Shown one piece after another: positions 1 to 5,413 of a stretch of DNA of 9,175 nt (within the stretch, counting starts at the first letter, position 1; every line of letters starts with the position of its first letter). The DNA is from Cellulomonas sp. (lineage in GTDB: Bacteria; Actinomycetota; Actinomycetes; Actinomycetales; Cellulomonadaceae). A program made the translations under genes and the position numbers. The stretch spans positions 1-9,175 of the forward strand of contig JAPSIJ010000075.1 of assembly GCA_031178805.1 (NCBI GenBank), given 5' to 3'. The notes beneath the pieces are model-generated. The model saw only the letters and a list, made by a program, of their open reading frames with translations, was not told the origin of the DNA and ran no database searches.

Positions 1-992
1 GCCTCGGAGGCGGCCGGGTTCACCACGGCGACCGAGCCGCCGGCGAGCACCGAGCCGTCGCTGCCGGGGCCCTCGGGCACCGACGCGACGCCGATCGACT
101 CGCGCGCCATCCCGTAGTTGTTCACCGCGGCGGCGTAGGAGGCGGACGGCACCGACAGGAACATCCCCACCTCGCCGGCGGCGAAGGCCTCGGCGATGCT
201 CGTCATGTCGTAGAGCACGGTCGACCCGAGCGAGGCGTCGTCCCAGCGCATCTGCTGCAGGTACTCCAGGGCCTGGCGCATCGGCTCGTCGTCGAAGGTG
301 ATCTCGGTGCCCTCCTCGTCCTCGAGGGAGCCGCCCATGCTGTAGGTCTGGGCCGCGAGCATCCAGCCGCCGGTGTTCTCGGTGGTCATCTGCGCGTAGC
401 CCGCCTTGCCGGTCGCGTCGCTGATGGCCTTGGCGGCGGCGCGGACCTCGTCCCAGGTGCTCGGCGGGGCGTCGGGGTCCAGGCCGGCCTGGGTGAACAG
501 GTCGCGGTTGTAGAACAGCCCGATCGCGTAGGGCGCCACGGGGACGCCGAAGTCGCGGCCGTCGGCGTCGCGGGCGACGGCGACCGTCTGCGGGTTGATG
601 GTGTCGGCGACGCCGACCTCGGCCATCGCGTCGGTGATGTCCGCGACCTGCCCGCGGCCGATCAGCGACTGGATCTCGGTGAACGGCACCTTCAGCACGT
701 CGGGCAGCGTGCCGCCCGCGACGTTGGCCTGGAAGGTCTGCGAGTCCCAGACCGTCTCGACCGGCTCGACGCTGATGCCGGGGTTGGCCGCCTCGAACTC
801 CTCGACGCGGCTGAGGAAGGTGGTGCGGCCGGACTCGTTGGCGGCGGTGGGCATGTCGCCGACCGTGATCGTGACGTCGCCGTCGGGCTCCGCCGCGGTG
901 TCGTCGTCGGTGCCGCCGCAGGCGGACAGGGCGAGGGCCAGCGCGGCCACGGCGCCGACCGCCGCGAGCGGTCGGCGGGAGAGTGTCGTCAT
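1..992 (-). CDS. ABC transporter sugar-binding lipoprotein (family 1 extracellular solute-binding protein), C-terminus beyond left edge
   Basis: This gene encodes the extracellular substrate-capture subunit of an ABC carbohydrate importer, anchored to the outer face of the membrane. The first 330 residues are visible; family members are usually about 420-440 residues, so roughly a quarter is missing past the left edge. The N-terminus has a short basic start (MTTLSRRPLA), a hydrophobic stretch at residues 9-22 and a lipobox LSAC with Cys25 as the lipidated residue, followed by an acidic linker. Residues 155-190 (YAIGLFYNRDLFTQAG, then a PPSTWDEV segment) match the conserved core of family 1 sugar-binding proteins. 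The ATG at 992 is preceded by AGGAG (998-1002) at 5-nt spacing. The gene follows the dehydrogenase by 43 bp on the same strand, so co-transcription is likely, and permease genes would be expected next. The family assignment is firm; the bound sugar is unknown. Confidence 0.93.
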   Translation of the reverse strand, partial: MTTLSRRPLAAVGAVAALALALSACGGTDDDTAAEPDGDVTITVGDMPTAANESGRTTFLSRVEEFEAANPGISVEPVETVWDSQTFQANVAGGTLPDVLKVPFTEIQSLIGRGQVADITDAMAEVGVADTINPQTVAVARDADGRDFGVPVAPYAIGLFYNRDLFTQAGLDPDAPPSTWDEVRAAAKAISDATGKAGYAQMTTENTGGWMLAAQTYSMGGSLEDEEGTEITFDDEPMRQALEYLQQMRWDDASLGSTVLYDMTSIAEAFAAGEVGMFLSVPSASYAAAVNNYGMARESIGVASVPEGPGSDGSVLAGGSVAVVNPAASE

Positions 993-1035
993 CGAGACTC
1001 CTGTGTCGGGTGGGTGTGCAGGGGTGGTGGGCAGG

Positions 1036-2058
1036 TCAGGCGGTGCTGGCGAGCCGGGTCTCCGGCACGCCGTGCTCGAGCGGCAGCCCGGACGCCCAGC
1101 GGGTGAGCTCGTCCGCGACGAGCCGGCCGAGCCGGGCCTCCTCGGTGCCGAGGCTCCCCGCGACGTGCGGGGTGAGGAACGTGTTGGGCAGCGTGAACAG
1201 CTCGTGCCCGGCCGGCAGCGGCTCCGGGTCCGTGACGTCGAGCAGCGCCGTGACGTCCGGCCGGCGGCGCAGCACCGCGGCCAGCGCCGCGTGGTCCACG
1301 AGTCCGCCGCGGGCGGTGTTGACGAACGTGGCGCCCCGCGGGAGCCGGTCGAGCAGCGCGGCACCGACCATCCCCGCGGTCTCCGCCGTGAGCGGGGCGT
1401 GCAGGCTGACCACGTCGCTGGTGCCGAACACCTCCTCCAGGGGCAGGAGCGCGACGCCGGCCGGGGGGGCGCCGACGACCGGGTCGTAGGCGACGACCTC
1501 CAGGCCCGCGGCCACGAGCCGCCCCGCGACGAGGGTGCCGATGTGCCCGAGGCCGACCAGGCCGATCCGCGCGCCGTCCTGGCCGCGCACGCCGGTGCGC
1601 TCCGCGGGACCCGCCTGGCGCCGGGCCCGCGCCGCGAGGGCCCACGCGTTCTTCAGGGAGAGCTGGACCTGCGCGACGGTGAAGTCCGCGACCGCCCGGG
1701 CGTTGGCCGCCGAGGCGGAGGACACCCTCAGGTCACGGCGCCAGACCTCGTCGGTCACGATCCCGCGGACGCTGCCGGCCGCGTGCACCACGACCTGCAG
1801 GGCGGGCAGCCGGTCGAGCACCGCGGCGGTGAGCTCGGGGGCGCCCCAGCCGGTGACGAGCGCGGTCACCCGGTCGAGGGCCGCGGGCGCCGCCGGGGCG
1901 GGGGCGGCCGGCGCGGGGGCGACCGGGGAGAGCGTCCCCGGGTCGAGGTCGACCACGTCGCCGAGGGCGGCGAGCCGCCGGCGGACGGCGGCGTCCAGCA
2001 CCGTGTGCCGCCAGGGGGCGCCGATGGCGGTGGCGACGTGCAGCCGGGGAGCGACCAT
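1036..2058 (-). CDS. D-isomer-specific 2-hydroxyacid dehydrogenase, NAD(P)-dependent
   Basis: This is a cytoplasmic oxidoreductase of 340 residues, a normal length for the family, interconverting a 2-keto acid and a D-2-hydroxy acid. The Rossmann nucleotide-binding motif GLGHIG lies at 169-174. The strand-end acidic residue Asp192 (VAYDP) favours NAD over NADP. The catalytic trio is intact: Arg250 in NTARGGLVD, Glu279 in DPEP, and His298 in TPHVAG. Residues 43-60 form a Pro/Ala-rich run in the N-terminal substrate domain, likely a flexible loop. The ATG at 2058 is preceded by GAGG at 8-nt spacing, and homology begins soon after it. The gene lies 122 bp downstream of the lyase gene and 43 bp upstream of the solute-binding protein gene, all on one strand. 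Family members include glyoxylate/hydroxypyruvate, 2-ketogluconate and phosphoglycerate dehydrogenases. The substrate here is not predictable; a role in processing a sugar acid released by the neighbouring enzymes is inference. Confidence 0.93.
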   Translation of the reverse strand: MVAPRLHVATAIGAPWRHTVLDAAVRRRLAALGDVVDLDPGTLSPVAPAPAAPAPAAPAALDRVTALVTGWGAPELTAAVLDRLPALQVVVHAAGSVRGIVTDEVWRRDLRVSSASAANARAVADFTVAQVQLSLKNAWALAARARRQAGPAERTGVRGQDGARIGLVGLGHIGTLVAGRLVAAGLEVVAYDPVVGAPPAGVALLPLEEVFGTSDVVSLHAPLTAETAGMVGAALLDRLPRGATFVNTARGGLVDHAALAAVLRRRPDVTALLDVTDPEPLPAGHELFTLPNTFLTPHVAGSLGTEEARLGRLVADELTRWASGLPLEHGVPETRLASTA

Positions 2059-2122
2059 GCTCAGGACCTCGCAGTCGGTGGGAGTGCGCCGGACCGGCTC
2101 CGTCGCCCGATCCCGCACGGCC

Positions 2123-2151
2123 ACAGTGGTCGGCGCGACGAGGCGGGTCAA
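2123..2151 (-). promoter_or_regulatory. Possible promoter for the dehydrogenase and solute-binding protein genes
   Basis: On the minus strand, TTGACC (2146-2151) and CACTGT (2123-2128) are separated by 17 bp, resembling the -35 and -10 boxes of a primary sigma-factor promoter. The -10 box is poor. The site lies in the 122-bp gap between the lyase and dehydrogenase genes and would leave a leader of roughly 55-60 nt. It suggests that the two downstream genes may also be transcribed independently of the lyase. It is a motif match by eye only. Confidence 0.3.
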
Positions 2152-2167
2152 CGTCGCGGCGACCACC

Positions 2168-2184
2168 CGGTCACAAGTGATCAC
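2168..2184. promoter_or_regulatory. Candidate operator upstream of the dehydrogenase: two YGRTCAY half-sites
   Basis: Two directly repeated half-sites, CGGTCAC (2168-2174) and TGATCAC (2178-2184), start 10 bp apart. They overlap the last codon of the lyase gene and lie just upstream of the possible dehydrogenase promoter. The 8-mer GGTCACAA and the 7-mer TGATCAC found here both recur in the divergent intergenic region near 4142-4158, in the opposite order. By eye I found TGATCAC only at these two places in the window. That a single regulator, plausibly the one encoded at 4203-5342, binds both sites is inference. Confidence 0.4.
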
Positions 2185-4097
2185 GCAGCGCCCGACGCGG
2201 CGGGCAGCGCCTCCACGGCGACGCGCAGCTCGCCCGAGCGCGCGGCGGCCGGGCGCAGCTCGAGCAGGGTGAGCGACGGCCCCCAGGTTCCGCGCAGGAG
2301 CGGGTCGTCCTGCGGCAGCCTCCGGAGGGTCGCCGCCGCGCCGGCGTGCCGCAGCAGGGCGACCGGGGCGCCGGTGTCCCGGCCGGGCCCCGCCGTGCCG
2401 CCCCCGCCCACGGGGCCCCGCAGCGCCAGGGTGGCGTCGCCGCGGACCTCCGGCGGCCCCGCGAGCAGCAGCCGCACCACCACGTCCCGGGGGTCGTGGT
2501 CGAGGTCCCACGCGTCGCGGATCCCGACCCTCCCGCCGGCGGCGACGACGGTCCGCAGCCACCGGCGGATCCCGCCGGGGTACGCCGCGGCGAGGTCGAA
2601 CGTCACCCGGTCCTCGCCCACCTCGACCACCGTCGCGGCGTGCTCGCGGCCCGGCACCTGCGCGACCCCGTCCACCTCGGGCACGCCGTGGCAGGACGAG
2701 GTCGTGAACCACGCGTCGTACCGGCCCGCCCGGAAGCTGTCCCGGGTGTAGCGGCCGGACCCGGCGTCGACCACCACCGGCACCCCGCCGACGCCCACCA
2801 CCACCGAGCCGACGTCGTTGTGGTTGTGCGGCTCGCCGTTGTGGCCGCCCTTCGCGACGACCCGCAGCCGCCCCGTCCCGGCGGAGAACACGGCCACCTC
2901 GGGCAGCCACGCGCGCCGCGGCAGGGCCACGTCGAGGTCCCGGCGCCGCGCGGCGTCCGCCGCCCACGCCGGGTCGAGCAGCGCCGCGAGCGCCCGGTGC
3001 AGCGAGGACGGCAGCGGCACCAGCGGGTCGTCGCCGCGCTGCGCGCACGCGAACGCGGTCACCTCCTCGTCTCCCACCGCGCGCCCGAACCGGTGCAGCA
3101 GCGCCGGGGAGTGCGCCTCGCGGCTCCAGCCCGCCTCGTCCCGCCGGGGCACGGCGGCGCCGCCGTCACCGAACACGGCGTTCCAGGAGGCGCCCGGCCC
3201 CCCGCCGAGGTGCACCGCCAGCGGGTATCGCGCCAGGCGGCCCAGCAGCGGCAGCGCCATCACCGCGGCCCGCGCCTCCGGCACGAGGCGGGTCAGCAGG
3301 TCGAGCGCGTCGAAGAACCGGGCGGCCGACTGCCACCAGTACGCGATGCCCTCGGGGCAGCCGCCGTCCTGCGGGACCCCGGCGAGGTAGGCGTCGAGGC
3401 TCTCCACCGCCGTGGCGAGGACGGCGCCGGCGTCCGGGTGGCCGGTGGTCAGCGTCGCGGCGACGACGTTGCCCACCACCCACGGGTTCCAGTTCGAGGG
3501 CAGAGCGAACCAGTGGTACCCGCGGGCGTCGTCCCGGAACGGGTCGAGCACCCGCCGGTGCACCTCGCGGCGCACCTGGTCCGCGAGGTCCCCGACGAGG
3601 GCGTCGCCGTGCAGGGCGAGCACCCCGCCGAGCAGCGCGCCGGTCTCGCCGGCGAACAGGTCGAGGCGGGGCCGGTCCGGGTCGGGCAGCACCCGGTCGG
3701 TCCCGTCCGGGGCGGTGTGGTGCGCCGGCACGCACCACGAGGGCTCGTGCAGCAGGTCCCACACCCGGTCCTGCAGCGCGTCCAGGCGCGCGGCCCCCGG
3801 TTCCAGGGCGAGGGCGAGGGCCGCGGCGACGGTCTGCCGGCGGCGCGTGAAGTACGGCCTCTCGAAGGCGCCGCGGTCCCCGGTCCGCGTGAAGTCCAGC
3901 CAGTCGTGCAGCGTCAGCGCCGGCCACGGCTGCGCCGCGAGGAGGGCGTCGGCGTCGCGCAGCAGCCGGTCGCGGGTGGCGGCGGGCACGTCGCCCCACG
4001 CGGGGTCGCCGGCGCGCGGGTAGAGCGGGAAGGGCCGCGTGGCGCGGGCGAGCGCGGCCGGGTCGAGGAGTGCGGTGAGGCTGTCGGCGCTGACCAT
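2181..4097 (-). CDS. Heparinase II/III-family polysaccharide lyase-like protein, predicted cytoplasmic
   Basis: This 638-residue protein has the layout of heparinase II/III-type lyases, which cleave uronic-acid-containing polysaccharides by beta-elimination: an N-terminal alpha-helical toroid (about 40-340) followed by a C-terminal beta-sandwich (about 390-630). Family-type motifs are visible: SNWNPW at 201-206, CPEGIAYWW at 247-255, and GEPHNHNDVGS at 421-431. By analogy with studied lyases, an Asn at 202 or 204, Tyr253 and His424 or His426 are the likely catalytic residues. There is no signal peptide, so it probably acts inside the cell on imported oligosaccharides. The ATG at 4097 has a weak AGGG upstream; the in-frame ATG at 4178 has no evident ribosome-binding site and would run through the regulatory region. 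The gene is divergent from the regulator and heads the leftward block. Exact lyase family and substrate (heparin-like, chondroitin-like, alginate or other) cannot be assigned. Confidence 0.85.
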   Translation of the reverse strand: MVSADSLTALLDPAALARATRPFPLYPRAGDPAWGDVPAATRDRLLRDADALLAAQPWPALTLHDWLDFTRTGDRGAFERPYFTRRRQTVAAALALALEPGAARLDALQDRVWDLLHEPSWCVPAHHTAPDGTDRVLPDPDRPRLDLFAGETGALLGGVLALHGDALVGDLADQVRREVHRRVLDPFRDDARGYHWFALPSNWNPWVVGNVVAATLTTGHPDAGAVLATAVESLDAYLAGVPQDGGCPEGIAYWWQSAARFFDALDLLTRLVPEARAAVMALPLLGRLARYPLAVHLGGGPGASWNAVFGDGGAAVPRRDEAGWSREAHSPALLHRFGRAVGDEEVTAFACAQRGDDPLVPLPSSLHRALAALLDPAWAADAARRRDLDVALPRRAWLPEVAVFSAGTGRLRVVAKGGHNGEPHNHNDVGSVVVGVGGVPVVVDAGSGRYTRDSFRAGRYDAWFTTSSCHGVPEVDGVAQVPGREHAATVVEVGEDRVTFDLAAAYPGGIRRWLRTVVAAGGRVGIRDAWDLDHDPRDVVVRLLLAGPPEVRGDATLALRGPVGGGGTAGPGRDTGAPVALLRHAGAAATLRRLPQDDPLLRGTWGPSLTLLELRPAAARSGELRVAVEALPAASGAA

Positions 4098-4131
4098 GCG
4101 GGCGACCCTAGCGGCGGGCCGGCGCAGGGCG

Positions 4132-4156
4132 CGATCATGTCTGATCACCTGGTCAC
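4132..4156. promoter_or_regulatory. Candidate operator: three YGRTCAY half-sites in direct repeat
   Basis: Three half-sites in the same orientation are visible: CGATCAT (4132-4138), TGATCAC (4142-4148) and TGGTCAC (4150-4156). The first two start 10 bp apart, one helical turn, and the third follows 8 bp later. The third overlaps the possible -35 box of the regulator gene, which would fit autorepression. The same half-sites occur at 2168-2184. Some DeoR-family regulators recognise directly repeated elements, and this protein has a DeoR-type head, so pairing the two is reasonable but unproven. Confidence 0.45.
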
Positions 4157-4181
4157 AACCGGTCGCGGTCCGTGCCATGCT
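4152..4181 (+). promoter_or_regulatory. Possible promoter of the regulator gene
   Basis: GTCACA (4152-4157) resembles a -35 box with four of six consensus bases, and CATGCT (4176-4181), preceded by TGC, resembles an extended -10 box. The spacer is 18 bp. Transcription would start near 4188, just ahead of the ribosome-binding site, giving a leader of about 15 nt. It is a motif match by eye only. Confidence 0.3.
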
Positions 4182-4190
4182 GACCGCGCC

Positions 4191-4198
4191 GAGAGGAG
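4191..4198 (+). promoter_or_regulatory. Ribosome-binding site that fixes the regulator start
   Basis: GAGAGGAG ends 4 nt before the ATG at 4203. It favours this start over the in-frame ATG at 4137, which would add 22 residues encoded by the control region and has a weaker site. The 4203 start also places the protein's first residues where DeoR-type domains normally begin. Confidence 0.75.
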
Positions 4199-4202
4199 CA
4201 CC

Positions 4203-5342
4203 ATGATCGTCGCCGATCGCCGGGATGCCGTGCTGCGGGAGCTGCGCCTGCGCGGCTCCCTCGCCGTCGCGCCGTTCGCCGCGCGCCTGGGCGTGTCCGG
4301 CGTGACGCTGCGGCGGGACCTGCGCGAGCTCGAGGCGCAGGGCCAGCTGACCCGCGTGCACGGCGGCGCGACGCTGCGCCAGCAGCCGTCCAGCGTGGAG
4401 CAGCCGCTGGAGCGGTCCGCGCAGCGGCTCGCGGCCAGCATGGGGGTGTCCCCGCAGAGCGCCTCCACGCCGCTGGCCACCATCGGGATGATCGTGCCGA
4501 CGCGCGGCTACTACTACGCCGAGACGATCGCCGGGGCGACGGCCGCCGCCCGCCTGGCGAACATCCGCCTCGTGCTGGCCGTCTCCGACTACAACGAGGC
4601 CGAGGAGCGGCGGCTGCTCGAGCGCATGCTCGGGCTCGGCATCGACGGGGTCATCCTCACGTCCAGCCGGTCCGACATCACGGCCAGCCCGCTGCGGGCG
4701 CTGGTGGAGGACGCCCCGATCCCGGTCACCGTGCTGGAGCGGGTGTGGGACCTGCCGACCCGGGGCCGGGTGGTCGACTCCGTGCGCTCGGACCACCCGC
4801 ACGGCGCCGAGGTCGCGGTGCACCACCTCGCGGAGCTCGGCCACCGGAGGATCGGGCTGTGGACCTTCGACAACCCGCACGTCGACCTGCTGCGCGGCGG
4901 ATTCGACCGTGCGGTCGCCGAGCTGGGCCTCACGCCCTACCGCGCCGGCTTCGACTACGGGCACCCCGACTGGAGCAGCGTCGACTCGACGGCGAACGTC
5001 CGCCGGTACGTGGACGAGGCGGTGTCCGCGGGCGTCACCGCGCTGGTGGTGCACCCGGACCAGCTCGCGCTGCAGGTCGCGCAGGTCGCGCTCGACCGCG
5101 GCGTGCGCATCCCCGAGCAGCTGTCCGTCGTGGCGTACGACGACGAGGTCGCCAGCCTCGGGGAGCTCGCGCTGACGGCCGTCGCCCCGCCCAAGCGCGC
5201 GATCGGCTTCGCCGCGATCGACACCTGCCTGCGGGCGGTGGCGCACGGCGAGCCCGGCGGCCAGCCGTACCCCGCCCAGCGGCTGCGGCTGCTGCCCGAG
5301 CTGCGCGTGCGGGAGTCCACCGCCCCGCCGCCCGCCGGCTGA
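4203..5342 (+). CDS. Transcriptional regulator: DeoR-type HTH domain fused to a LacI/GalR-type sugar-binding domain
   Basis: This 379-residue protein is a likely local sugar-responsive regulator. Residues 5-57 match the DeoR winged-helix pattern: an Arg-rich start (DRRDAVLRELRLRGS), a helix-turn-helix around LGVSGVTLRRDLRELE (29-44), and the ending GQLTRVHGGA (47-56). A linker of about 35 residues follows. Residues 93-370 look like the periplasmic-binding-protein-like sensor of LacI/GalR regulators: IGMIVPT (94-100), IDGVILTSS (147-155), HLAELGHRRIGLW (208-220) and QLSVVAYDDE (306-315). The canonical DeoR sensor, a phosphosugar-binding domain, is absent, so the effector may be an unphosphorylated sugar or oligosaccharide, as for LacI proteins. 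It is divergent from the lyase gene and followed by two carbohydrate-related genes on its own strand. Candidate operators lie at 4132-4156 and 2168-2184. Domain assignment is firm; targets and effector are inferred. Confidence 0.93.
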   Translation: MIVADRRDAVLRELRLRGSLAVAPFAARLGVSGVTLRRDLRELEAQGQLTRVHGGATLRQQPSSVEQPLERSAQRLAASMGVSPQSASTPLATIGMIVPTRGYYYAETIAGATAAARLANIRLVLAVSDYNEAEERRLLERMLGLGIDGVILTSSRSDITASPLRALVEDAPIPVTVLERVWDLPTRGRVVDSVRSDHPHGAEVAVHHLAELGHRRIGLWTFDNPHVDLLRGGFDRAVAELGLTPYRAGFDYGHPDWSSVDSTANVRRYVDEAVSAGVTALVVHPDQLALQVAQVALDRGVRIPEQLSVVAYDDEVASLGELALTAVAPPKRAIGFAAIDTCLRAVAHGEPGGQPYPAQRLRLLPELRVRESTAPPPAG

Positions 5343-5346
5343 CGCC

Positions 5347-5373
5347 GCGGGCCGGCTGAGGCTGCGGGCCCGC
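5347..5373 (+). terminator. GC-rich hairpin between the regulator and DUF2264 genes (doubtful terminator)
   Basis: GCGGGCC (5347-5353) can pair with GGCCCGC (5367-5373), giving a 7-bp stem and a 13-nt loop directly after the regulator stop codon. No T-run follows, so this is not a classic intrinsic terminator. It could reduce read-through, stabilise the upstream mRNA, or be a by-product of GC content. Confidence 0.25.
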
Positions 5374-5413
5374 GCACCGGACGACACGACGACGAGACGG
5401 GACGAGAACGGCG

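Larger units (their letters stand above)
4098..4202. promoter_or_regulatory. Divergent intergenic control region between the lyase and regulator genes
   Basis: This 105-bp gap separates two genes transcribed away from each other, so it should hold both promoters. Its centre (about 4132-4160) is less GC-rich than its surroundings and contains clustered repeats of GATCA and GGTCA. On the minus strand, CATGAT (4134-4139) is a fair -10 box for the lyase gene, but no good -35 box lies at the right distance. The position and repeat content suggest control of both blocks by the adjacent regulator gene. Confidence 0.65.

Noticed and set aside
595..2751. Long plus-strand reading frame (718 codons) opposite the solute-binding protein, dehydrogenase and lyase genes
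   Set aside because: It is antisense to three genes with clear family motifs, has a composition dominated by Arg, Gly, Pro, Ala and Ser, and shows no recognisable domain. Such frames are normal in very GC-rich DNA.
2059..3048. Minus-strand extension of the dehydrogenase frame up to 3048
   Set aside because: It overlaps the lyase gene in another frame and is Arg/Gly/Ala-rich without domain signals. The dehydrogenase domain starts right after the ATG at 2058.
2346..4202. Upstream extension of the regulator frame to a start at 2346
   Set aside because: The extension is antisense to the lyase gene and low in complexity. The DeoR-type domain and a good ribosome-binding site fix the start at 4203.
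4098..5387. Minus-strand extension of the lyase frame up to 5387
   Set aside because: It runs antisense through the regulator gene, has a repetitive Arg/Gly/His/Val composition, and the lyase homology and start lie at 4097.
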